A stretch of DNA of 64,000 bases, from contig SWBL01000004.1 of assembly GCA_024195585.1 (NCBI GenBank), positions 1 through 64,000 on the forward strand, written 5' to 3'. The translations under genes and the position numbers were made by a program. This DNA comes from Aureobasidium sp. EXF-3400. Lineage: Eukaryota > Ascomycota > Dothideomycetes > Dothideales > Saccotheciaceae. The notes beneath the pieces are model-generated. The model saw only the letters and a list, made by a program, of their open reading frames with translations, was not told where the DNA came from and did no database searches. The number at the start of each line of letters is the position of its first letter. Position 1 is the stretch's first letter. Positions 35,101 through 44,744 of the stretch are shown here, piece by piece.

Positions 35101-35940
35101 GATAAGTGACGGCACGTTTCTTGATTGTGATAAGATTTCCTGAGGGTGATCTCGACTCTTTGCACTACTTTTCGAACCATCTTGCAACAAAGCATTGGAA
35201 GGTGTGCGCAGCGTTGGCGGTGCAAGTCGTCCTATAGGACTTGGGGCTAGTATATGCCTTACAGGTTGTGTAGACTGCGCAGGGTGCGAGGCAGCGGATC
35301 CCATGGGGTTTTCTGCCGTAGTGAGCCTTGGGGCATGAGGTTGAGGAACCTTAGTAGGTAGTGTTGGCAAAGGCTTTCCTGGGCGTGGCCTTGGAGAATG
35401 TACCAGTGGTTTTGCACCCGGTGGAAGGGTCGGCCTAGTTGATGCCGAAGGTGTGGATCTACCAGATTTGGAGAGGGCAGCTAAGAAACCTTTCGTCGCG
35501 GGATTCGTTATTGACACAGGCGCTTGCGTAGGTATAAAAGGTAGCGGTGGACGATGCGCGCCAGGGACTGATGTAAGTGGCCGAACGGTTTCTGGTCTTG
35601 CGGGTGCTGGCTGCTTCGATGCTCGAGTAGTGTTTAGTTGTGTAGGAGGTGCTTGGGCAACAACCTTCTTGGTATCACTCGATGGTAGCACAGGATGCGA
35701 TTTGTGGACGGTGGGCCGGATAGTCGAAGGGTGGTGACCAGCATTTGACCTTAGAGAGTTCGATGAAGTTTCGTCGTTTCGCTGTTTGCGCATCTCCCAC
35801 AAAACTTCAATCTCGTCGTCGCTGTCGGGCGTGATAAACCTTGAATCAGGTACATGTTGTAAATGTCGAATCGACTGAGACTCTAGCGGCGGAGGACTCT
35901 CTTCGCTGAGATCGACAGTCACCACACCTCGTCGCGACAT
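32191..35940 (-). CDS. Large WD40 protein with SANT/Myb-like and zinc-ribbon domains (possible DIM-9/Raf1-type DCAF)
   Basis: Single exon, 1249 residues, ATG at 35940. Residues 1-430 are Pro/Ser-rich and disordered. About 445-500 form a SANT/Myb-like helix bundle (SEEDALIVHLKEVAGIPWKK, then FFPGRKWHSMQTRYSKVL). WD40 blades occupy roughly 600-1080, for example VSTIAWSPDGSFFAAGAVAV and GRVYIWDVR. The latter is a WDxR motif as used by DDB1-Cul4 substrate receptors. The C-terminus has a four-Cys ribbon (CFRCGRPATISLEADTIEC, then GHCG). A Rik1-associated-factor/DIM-9 role in H3K9 methylation is possible because those are large fungal WD40 DCAFs, but I cannot confirm orthology. Other options are a transcription or chromatin factor. 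Confidence 0.75.
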   Translation of the reverse strand: MSRRGVVTVDLSEESPPPLESQSIRHLQHVPDSRFITPDSDDEIEVLWEMRKQRNDETSSNSLRSNAGHHPSTIRPTVHKSHPVLPSSDTKKVVAQAPPTQLNTTRASKQPAPARPETVRPLTSVPGAHRPPLPFIPTQAPVSITNPATKGFLAALSKSGRSTPSASTRPTLPPGAKPLVHSPRPRPGKPLPTLPTKVPQPHAPRLTTAENPMGSAASHPAQSTQPVRHILAPSPIGRLAPPTLRTPSNALLQDGSKSSAKSRDHPQEILSQSRNVPSLIVPSSEHPAVVETQASSSVAAANSPAHMTLQSQPRKEPMALHASSQMAPTKHVPSSAEKHPPAYKPVARVIEVDSSSEDDSVTTVNRSKSIGNAPLSHNSPRPEKRKATEVPDDDDDEEPVKRLRRTHSSAIQSEDPFQDDFVESVEVNTQPAFTFPTDISKIPPFSNNYGQPFTSEEDALIVHLKEVAGIPWKKFEPFFPGRKWHSMQTRYSKVLQHANTPVAVNPLAQPARKDMVRPTRELRRTTHAQASPVDDSVASQKDAAEPVDESARRRRSVRPLRPLSSLVRHRELGSAGGREWPRKFQAGVRDLVYSSMGAQAYMDNASGDVSTIAWSPDGSFFAAGAVAVTDIESIDYNKPRNLVVGSVATQKVKELPHHTIQHSLPDGRRKELFSTVQMVAFSPDSRYMYSAGIDQHLHKYRVDGSPSKTTLVHRVGHPASVDFLSVSNSGLVATGCASSGSRSINVLRYDNDALVESVCFSGTQQAKKTPSALKWGSAHYHQHYLLAGFSKEAEVFYIEDDGRDKEGEVSLWDINTKQRIETDAPNRNVFDLAWNPNPGGNSSIFAVASRPVSHVGHGIHSVVRLYSPQQTRAHHTMELDCPAWDINDVVYSPHDNNLIAVGSTEGRVYIWDVRFVKHGQSPLNTLEHGKSLAVMPHEKKRWEVDTGIRFLSWGSERDRLYTGSSDGVVACWDPYRSNSDKRVRNVVHLNSAVMSGAFSPDFSHLLVGEDAARLNLLSVGNDGAKFDRRITAKFGVEEARLAEEPAPILWDCQQMLDTQALEIKPAGTMPFRQVVQGSNYTGPHRKDNDAVESREKAQKFQDKVLRSFRRRNKQTRKSGVQAAPCGLDCGLTPLPDDYYPPQKWLSQRIPDRIWDWKRERANTDCFRCGRPATISLEADTIECGHCGTAWNVGALGYEVVELSRAGKISSKVEEGPEGSPIDLCDSQDEWERFIRESSEESSDSDLGGY

Positions 35941-36541
35941 GGTTGCTGCGGTTGTTGAAGTTGCTCCTCATTGCCGTGGCAGGAAAGATATGCCTCGACT
36001 CGCTTCCTTGGACGAAGGCTAGGTAGGCAAGTGAAGGTGTTGGTTGTAAATTGCCAGAGGACGCGTTGTGGAGAGATGACGCGCACGCGATAAATTCACT
36101 TTATTACTGCACTATCCCATGTGATACATCAAGAAAGTGAGGTGGAAGATAGATCACAAAGTGTACAATTGAGCTTTATATAGCTCTTGGTTTCTTATCG
36201 TATCAGTAGAATGCGGTCCTTCTCCTTTCATTTGATCACTGTCTTTTGCGTTGTCGCAAAGTGTTCTAGGACGCCCATTTCCTTCACTGCCCGGCTTGTG
36301 TTGCAGGCCTGAAGCACCACCACGACTGGGTTCCCATGTGGTATCGCCATCTGATCATTTCCCCTGCTTTCGGCATGGTAATCCGGTGTGCTCACTGCTA
36401 GCACTTCTCTGCTATTCAGACCTTTCTCCTGCCGGTATTGTCACTTGCTCCGCATCGACTCCTCTCGAATCAGGAGTAAAGCACCGGAACTCATTCAGCG
36501 ACACGGAAGCCATTCATACATCTTGTTGAAGGGCTGTGGCT
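35941..36541. other. Intergenic region
   Basis: 601 bp between the start of the WD40/SANT gene and the stop of NCE101. It should hold the promoter of the former and the 3' end of the latter. Nothing else was recognised. Confidence 0.45.
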
Positions 36542-36787
36542 TCATGAACTCAGGCCAGTGGCTTTGCCAATTCTTCTCTTGAGCGACTCGATCGTCTCTT
36601 GTGTCGTCTTGCCCTTCTCCTTCTCGTCGCGGTTGATGCGAACAACTGCTGCAGATCCTCCGATGAACAAGGCAAAGACAGGGTCGAGGTTCCTGTCGGA
36701 TCCCATCAGTCACCCGTTTTGCATCGTGCGTCCATGGCGGGTCACTACTGACTTGGAGATGATGTAGGCGTAGCGTGGGGCAGCCAT
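36542..36787 (-). CDS. NCE101: NCE101-type small membrane protein (non-classical export protein 1)
   Basis: Exons 36787-36753 and 36692-36542 encode 61 residues; the 60 bp intron runs gtcagt..GACAG. It begins MAAPRYAYIISK, joined by splicing to NLDPVFALFIGGSAAVVRIN, then RDEKEKGKTTQETIESLKRR. One short hydrophobic helix is flanked by a basic and charged tail, the form of the NCE101 family, which is linked genetically to leaderless protein export in yeast. The unspliced reading frame would not give this protein, and the spliced one is continuous. The family match is from memory of its shape and motifs. Confidence 0.8.
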
Positions 36788-38048
<1,261 letters not shown>

Positions 38049-38555
38049 TCTGGCGGTTTGAGATGGAGTGCTTGTGGTGAGGATGTAGCTGACGGAGGTT
38101 GTTAAAGGGACGTGGTGATAGCTAGGTTGCAAAGGTGTTGGTCGGTAGATGAAGAAGGGAAGGAGGAGGGATAGTCAGGCGCAGGCTGCGATGACCAATG
38201 AATCGGATGCGGGGTGGAGCACAGACGAAGTGAACGGCCGGTCACAAGCGTCAAGCTCCGTGTCTTATCTCCAACACAAAGACACCGCCCAAAGTGAAAG
38301 AACGGAGTATGACTCGATAGACGCATCAGTGAGGACAAAGGCACGTGTGAATATGTATTGTGCAGAATGATGGAAGGAGAGAAATCACACGATCCTTTCT
38401 GCCTAGTGATCGGTATAGGTATCATTTGCTAGACTTTCATCATGCACCGCAACGCCATGATAATAACCCCAAATAGTCTTCAGATAACCTTCAAACAAAC
38501 GCCAACCTCCTCATAAAACCACGAGATTTACGTCACCGTGTCCGTCCCTCATCAA
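38049..38555. promoter_or_regulatory. ATG8 promoter region and PEX16 3' end
   Basis: 507 bp upstream of ATG8 on the minus strand. It should contain the ATG8 promoter. No binding site is claimed. Confidence 0.45.
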
Positions 38556-39861
38556 CTATAGTGTTGCTGTAGGGAAATAGTACTGATCCCAAAGGAATTC
38601 ATAATCCTCGATGATACCACCAGCCATGTCAAGCAGTGGTTTGTTTCGGAGCTTGTTGGTCACTGCATGGATCCACGCTCTGTTCCGTATGTGTTAGCAG
38701 AGTCAAAATTGCATGCGCCAAGACAGTGTCAACATACTTGGTGAAGGTCTCGTAAAATGCACCTCTCATGAGCCACCATCCAAGGCTCCAGCCTCTTCTC
38801 TTCAGCTCTTCCTTCTCGAGTGCTGTCAACGCTCGGAGACCACCGGCTCTTCGTTCTTGGAGATCTTTCTTTGCCAGCTGGCGTGCTCCATACTCTATCG
38901 TAACACCCAAAACCCATGGTTGCCAGCTTTTCTTGTTCTTAGTGGCCCAGTAGTACATTGCTGCCGAGTAGATGACTGGTCGAAGGATATAGAGGACCTC
39001 TGCGAGTTCGCCCATGCCATTGACCCGATGTAACAAAGCCTTTGGCGGCTTGATGTCGTCCGCTGTCAGAGCTTTGGATAATAAATAACCTGAAATGTCG
39101 GAGGAGGACGGCAACGTTGGTAGCGAAAGTCCAGTTCTAGGCATTGTCCATTGGGTCTCTTCGGACTTCTCAGATGGCGGTGACTCTAGTCCGCTTCCAT
39201 CTTTCTCCTCCAAGGTGCTCGGGTCCGCCTCACGTTCGGGCAATGGTGGATTCAACAATGGCCGGGAGTTGGTCAGACGCATAAGAAGTAGCCTGCACAT
39301 GGCCTTGACACTTTCAAGAAGAACGACTACTTTCCACCTTGCCTTCTCGCCCCTTCTCTTTGCAGCCATCTCGCACAGTAGCTCGGTGTATTGTACTACT
39401 TGTAAAAGCATGGCAAGTCGTTTGTAGGCTGGCGATTTTTGGGCCCAGAAACGAGTATAACGAGTATGTGGCGATGGATGGGGACGTTGTAATGCCGGTA
39501 GACGTTGGACTGCGCGCGCGAGGAGGGAGTCATGGTATATAGAAAGAAGTTGCACGCTCGAATGTACTGTGCATGTGGTTCAGCTCTTGTGGTATGAGAG
39601 GAAGAGTTGGATCCTCTTACAAGATTCGGATGCAATTTCAGTGTCGCGGAACCGGCCTGAGGTATGTTAGATGTTGGTTTCTTGAGCTCAGCAAGAACCA
39701 AAGGTACCTGGTAGAATATAGGTCAAGGAGCGCAAAGCACCCTCGATCTGGCCGACGGCGCTGGCATTCTTGGTTACAAAGTCGCCATACATGCGCACAT
39801 ATTTGGGAGGAAGCGCAAGGACTTCGTGTGTCGTATGCGACACTTGTCTAAACAGCTCCAT
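38556..39861 (-). CDS. PEX16: Peroxin Pex16, peroxisomal membrane biogenesis factor
   Basis: Exons 39861-39708, 39656-39621, 39566-38738 and 38679-38556 encode 380 residues. The family motifs are present: YGDFVTKNASAVGQIEGALR with the following SLTYILPGRF, VVQYTELLCEMAAKRRGEKA, and VIYSAAMYYWATKNKKSWQP with WVLGVTIEYGARQLAKK behind it. The C-terminal exon gives DMAGGIIEDYEFLWDQYYFP. Pex16 is an integral peroxisome/ER membrane protein that recruits Pex3 and membrane proteins, and in filamentous fungi it is tied to Woronin-body formation. The second exon is only 36 nt. The start ATG at 39861 is the first in frame after non-ATG starts. Confidence 0.95.
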
Positions 39862-40088
39862 GCTCGAAGCAGATGCACGTTGCAATCTAGATCAGAGAAA
39901 AGTAGGGAGTACGAAGATGCGACTGGCCGACTTGGTCATGGACTCTTGTGGAGGAGCCTCGGCATACCCCAGCCCGCTCGGGCTTGGCTTTTGATCATCG
40001 AAGCGTCGGAGTGGAAGCTGTTCTACAAGCAAACTCCTCCCTGCCTACACCCACATCGACGCGTTAGCTGCTCGAGCGCCTGTTGTTC
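39862..40088. promoter_or_regulatory. Short divergent promoter between PEX16 and the FAR1-HD gene
   Basis: Only 227 bp separate the two divergent start codons, so the genes probably share a promoter region. Confidence 0.55.
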
Positions 40089-42126
40089 ATGGACTATCAA
40101 AACATGTACTCGTCTTTTGGCGACGAGTCTTCGGCTCAGAATCCCTCGGACAACCCGGCCAGCTCGACTCCCAATTTCATGCAATTTGTCCTGTCGTCTT
40201 TTCCAAATCTCGCCCATCCTGGTCCCGCTCACCAGCCAAACTCTTCCGCGCCGACGGCCCAAAGACCGTTCCTAACGTAAGTCTATACAGTCCACGCGTT
40301 TGTTACGCATCCCAGCCAACCTGAGTTGTGACAAGGCCTGCCAACTCAAACAACCAAATCACTCAAAGCCCTGTGCACCAACCTTCTCCGACCGCCTCCA
40401 ATGAACCTTCTACTACCACTTGGACCGAAGCAGAATGGCAGAAAGTATACAGGTAAGCGAATCTCACAACAAATCCAAGACTGCTGTATTCATTGATTCT
40501 AGCAACACTCCTGATGGCGTTGCCGAACTACGTGCACGATGGGAAGCCGACTTGAGTCGTACTGAACTGCCTCCTCCTCCACCTGAAGTACATGCTACCA
40601 AGCAGGATGGCATAGATGTCAGAGAACAATCTCGCTGCATTTCCGCGATACACTATTCTAACAATTCTACAGGCTGTAAAAAACTTCGCAAAGGACCACG
40701 GTTATGTCCTGGTCATCGGTCATTCATACAAGGATAAGGTGAGCATTTTTGTTTTTGCTGTGATTTGTTTTCCCTGCCCTCAACCTGACGTGTTCTGACA
40801 CCACCTGCCCTGCTTTAGTTTGCTGCGGTACTATTTTGAAAGTGACCAAGTATGTTCTTACAATTGACTGACTTGCACTCCCAGAATGGCGAAACAAACA
40901 AGGTCTTGTTGACCTGTGAGATGGGCGGCTATTTTCGCGACCATTTCAAGAAGAATCCAGGAACCAGAGTGCGTAACCGCATGAGCCGAAAGACTGGATG
41001 TCCAATGAAGATTCTCATCTCCAAGCGACGCTTCTCTGACGAATGGGTGACGGTCATCAAGGACCACAAGCACAACCATGGTGCCTACCGAGCCAAGGTT
41101 ACACTCACTGCTTCTAAAATGCCCGAACTGGAGGATGCTTTGCATGAATGGCATATGGCCGAGATTGCAAGGGGCGAGGCAGTGCACGGCAATACACTCA
41201 AAGCCAGAGCACTGGCAATGTATGCCGAGATGCCACAATACCGCGGCAAGTCTCCTCCCAACCTTGACAGAGACTGGCTCGATCAATACCGTATGCGCTA
41301 CAATCTGCCTGGTAAGGTAACAAGGCCACCGATACCAGGCATTGTTCGAGGTCCCAACAACCCTGAGCCTACACCAATCAATGTCGAAGAGCAAATTCCT
41401 TTGGAACCTCCCGCGTTTGCCGACTTGGAAGGAATATTCCCTCTGGAGCAGAATCTGTTCTGGCCTACCAAGCAGTTCGTTCAGGAGTACATGTCCCGCT
41501 ACGACGCCTCGCACGACTTCAAGCACGTCACACGAGTCTTTGCCCTCTCAAGACGCATTCTGGAACAAGAGACACAGACATTCCAAGGAGTTTCGTACGA
41601 TCCACAAGCCGTTCTTCTTGCGGCAATGCTGCATGACGTCGGTGATCACAAATACCACAAACCAGGAGAGAACCCAGAAAATCAGATTGCAGAGCATCTT
41701 TTGGAACATGGAGCAAACCCAGATCTTGCAATGAAAGTCCAACTTATTGCTAAGAATGTGTCCTTCTCCAATGAGGTCAAGAACCCCCGCATGATGAAGG
41801 CGGTGCTAGACCAACACCCGGAGCTGGCCATTGTACAGGATGCCGACAGATTGGACGCGATAGGTGCGGTCGGTATTGGTAGATGCTTTGCTTTCGGCGC
41901 GGTCAAGCAATCAGACAGAGGGTTGGACGGAAGCATAGAGCACTTTGTCGAAAAGCTCGAGAGGCTAGAAAACATGATGAAGGTTGGTGCTTTCACTCGA
42001 GAAACGATGCGACATGCGGCTGACAAGATGCAGACTCACTCGGGGCGCGAACTGGCCAGAGAAAGGACGCAGCGACTACAGATCTTCAGACAATGGTGGG
42101 ACGAAGAGACCTCAATGCAGATTTGA
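40089..42126 (+). CDS. FAR1 DNA-binding / CENP-B-type HTH / HD-phosphohydrolase fusion protein
   Basis: Exons 40089-40276, 40336-40452, 40503-40587, 40673-40738 and 40885-42126 encode 565 residues. Residues 131-220 match a FAR1 zinc-binding DNA module (AVKNFAKDHGYVLVIGHSYK, then C163, C191 and HNH 215-217). About 233-295 read like the CENP-B/Tc5 helix-turn-helix (LHEWHMAEIARGEAVHGNTL, ending DWLDQYRMRYNL). About 345-560 form an HD hydrolase of the YedJ type: H362/H366, H402-D403 in AAMLHDVGD, and D471/D473 in QDADRLDAI. Exon 5 carries most of FAR1, the HTH and the HD without any stop. FAR1 and CENP-B modules are typical of transposases; HD enzymes hydrolyse phosphate esters. No transposase core is present. 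Exons 1-4 are less certain than exon 5. Confidence 0.82.
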
Positions 42127-42500
42127 GATGATTAAAAGGATACGATTGGGGTAAAAGGAGGCGTCTTTGAGGCTGTAGTTTATATCAGATACCCATTAGC
42201 ATGAATATTTAGGGAGGTGACGGCAGAAGCATTAGCTATGGCTTCTCGTACTTAGGAGAACAAAATTACTATCCTGTTAAATCACAAAGTTGTTCTCGGA
42301 AGAAAGGTGAAGAAGATGGGAGAGCTTCACGAGCACCCAAACAAACGCCAAGTCTTCGGAGATGGGAGCTTCGCCTTGCTCCGATGGAGATGGCCATCGT
42401 CATCGCAATTGCACATTCACTTTCGCATACCCATTCCATCCTCTCTCGCCTGTAATCCGTCTCGGTCATCCCATCGACGACACCGCACATACAATCCGCC
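42127..42500. promoter_or_regulatory. RPN8 promoter region
   Basis: 374 bp between the FAR1-HD stop and the RPN8 start, both plus. It should hold the RPN8 promoter. No specific element recognised. Confidence 0.45.
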
Positions 42501-43686
42501 ATGCCGTCAACCACCGCAGAAACACTCTCGCTCGTCAACAGGAACGTGTCAGTAGCGCCATTAGTGCTGCTCTCAGCGACAGATCACTACGCTCGTTCAG
42601 CAAAGGGCACACGCAAGCGAGTCGTCGGTGTGCTGTTGGGCCAGAACGATGGAAAGAACGTAAGAGTGTCAAACAGTTTCGCTGGTAGGTTGCCACTGCT
42701 ACGCTGTGCGCACGACATACTGACAGTCGCCTCTCAGTACCATTCGAGGAGGATGAAAAGGACCCGTCCGTGTGGTTCCTTGACCACAACTACATCGAGT
42801 CAATGAACGACATGTTCAAGAAGGTCAACGCCCGCGAGAAGCTGATCGGATGGTACCACACTGGCCCCAAGCTGCGCGCCTCAGATCTCGAGATCAACGA
42901 ACTGTTCAAGCGCTACACACCCAACCCCCTTCTTGTTATCATCGATGTTCAACCCAAAGACGTCGGTGTACCAACTGACGCCTACTTTGCTGTTGACGAG
43001 ATCAAGGACGTACGTCTGCATCCAACGCCAACCACTCTTTGCCTCAAGACTTACAAACATTGCAGGACGGAACCACAACCGCAAAGACATTCGTCCACAC
43101 ACCCTCAACCATCGAAGCCGAAGAAGCAGAAGAGATTGGAGTTGAGCACCTGCTCCGTGATATCCGTGATGTTGCAGTTGGTACTCTTTCGACTCGCGTG
43201 ACGTCGCAGCTGCAGTCGCTGCAAGGCCTGCATCACCGTCTGCAAGACATTGGTAGATATCTTGACAAGGTCGTCGACGAAGAACTCCCTGTCAACCATG
43301 CAATCCTCGGCAATCTTCAGGATGTCTTCAACCTCCTTCCCAACCTCTCAACTCCTAAGACCGCAGGCGCCATCGGCCTCGCTGGTCCACAAGCATCTGG
43401 CGACTCCGAACTCGCTCGTGCTATGAGCATCAAGACCAATGATCAGCTCATGTCCATCTATCTCGGCAGTTTGATTCGCGCCATCACCGCCTTCCACGAC
43501 CTCATCGAGAACAAGGTGCAGAACAAGCAGCAGGCTGAAGACAAGGAGCAAAAGAAGGAAGAAGACAAGACAAAAGAGACCATCAAGAAGACGGAGAATC
43601 TTATGTTGAATGGCGATGCTCCAGCTGAACAGCAAGGAAAGGATGACAAGTCCAAGAGCCCCAAGGACGATAAGAAGAAGGGTTGA
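42501..43686 (+). CDS. RPN8: 26S proteasome regulatory subunit Rpn8
   Basis: Exons 42501-42684, 42738-43009 and 43066-43686 encode 358 residues. An MPN domain occupies about 10-150: [40 protein letters not shown] and [20 protein letters not shown]. It lacks the catalytic JAMM metal ligands of Rpn11 (GWYHTG instead of GWxHTHP), as expected for Rpn8. The C-terminal helices ([20 protein letters not shown]) form the lid contact, and a Lys/Glu-rich tail ends the protein. It pairs with Rpn11 in the proteasome lid that deubiquitinates substrates. The tail is longer and more charged than in yeast. Confidence 0.96.
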
Positions 43687-43973
43687 AGGGGCTGAAGGCG
43701 CGCACAATTCACGAGGAAACATCGAGTGTCTAAGGAGGTGTTGCTGTAGCTTGGTTGATACGAAAGAGCCAGCAGCGACGTCGTGCATGCATTGGGCGTT
43801 TGTAATATACGGAAGGACAGAATACTATCAGAGGATGCATCTGACGCCGGTCGAGGAAACTAACTCAGGCGTCTTCTTGTCGCAAGGCTTCCAGATAACA
43901 TGATATGAAAAGCAAATACGCCAACTGCTCGTTCCGTGATACTTGTTCGTGTGTCTGCTTGACACTCGGCATT
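43687..43973. other. Convergent 3' region
   Basis: 287 bp between the RPN8 stop and the stop of the minus-strand SWIM-finger gene. It probably holds both 3' untranslated ends. Nothing else seen. Confidence 0.4.
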
Positions 43974-44744
43974 TCAGCCACCCCATCCTGCAGCCCACCC
44001 TGCAAGCTCTTCCACACTGACCTTCCTTGTCTTGACATAGCCTTCGAAGAGTCTTCCCCTCTCTGCCAGTACGCAGGCGAGTAAATGTTTACAGATTGGC
44101 ACATCCTTTCCCAAAGACAAGCTCCCGACCATCCATTGCTGCTCCTCACCCTCTACTGTCGTAATTTCCTCGTCTCCATTTTCCTCATCAGTGGTCACAT
44201 TCGCCGGGAAAGCAGAAAAGGCAAACGCAGGACACGAGCAACTCCAACTCGAAGTCCTGACCTCATAGTGCGTGCTCGCTGCCACTGGATCCCGGAAGCG
44301 AGAATTCGACGATGTCTGCTGTGCTGAACGGACGTAGTAGACTGCATTTCTATAATCTTTATCCACTTTCATGTCGTTGTTTGTATCGTCTGAAGAGGTA
44401 GAGATGTCTTGCTCTGTAGTTGTGTCTTCGGCTTGCTGACCAGTTTGTTCTGGTATTGGTGGCGTTGCTTCTGTGTTTGAGAGTGGAAGTAGTCGTACGA
44501 TTAGTTCTCGGTCCAAGAGGTCCAGCGCTGAGAGCAGTTCGTTTGGAAACAGTACATGGAGGGTTAGGAGGACCGATCGGTCTGCTGGAGATGCTTGTTT
44601 GAGAGGATTTGATAGTGGTGTGGTTGCGGTCGATGATGATGATGATGTGTTTAGAGATTGAATGAGAGATGTTATGAAGGCGCGGGATTGTGGAAGTGTT
44701 ATGCTTTGATCATTGTAGGTATCCATGTGGAAGTCGTCTTTCAT
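43974..44744 (-). CDS. SWIM zinc-finger protein, Sws1/Shu2-like
   Basis: Single exon, 256 residues, ATG at 44744. The SWIM finger has the form CxCx(n)CxH: CSCPAF around residue 178 and ICKHLLAC around residue 226, with the Ala/Cys that follows the His as in the Sws1 family. The preceding strands (NAVYYVRSAQQ, HYEVRTSSW) also fit. The N-terminal 60 residues are Ser/Thr-rich; a helical part (VLLTLHVLFPNELLSALDLL) follows. Shu2/Sws1 with Rad51 paralogues promotes Rad51 filament formation in homologous recombination. Other SWIM proteins exist, so the exact orthology is moderate. The inserted acidic loop between the two metal pairs (about 190-215) is long. Confidence 0.72.
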   Translation of the reverse strand: MKDDFHMDTYNDQSITLPQSRAFITSLIQSLNTSSSSSTATTPLSNPLKQASPADRSVLLTLHVLFPNELLSALDLLDRELIVRLLPLSNTEATPPIPEQTGQQAEDTTTEQDISTSSDDTNNDMKVDKDYRNAVYYVRSAQQTSSNSRFRDPVAASTHYEVRTSSWSCSCPAFAFSAFPANVTTDEENGDEEITTVEGEEQQWMVGSLSLGKDVPICKHLLACVLAERGRLFEGYVKTRKVSVEELAGWAAGWGG

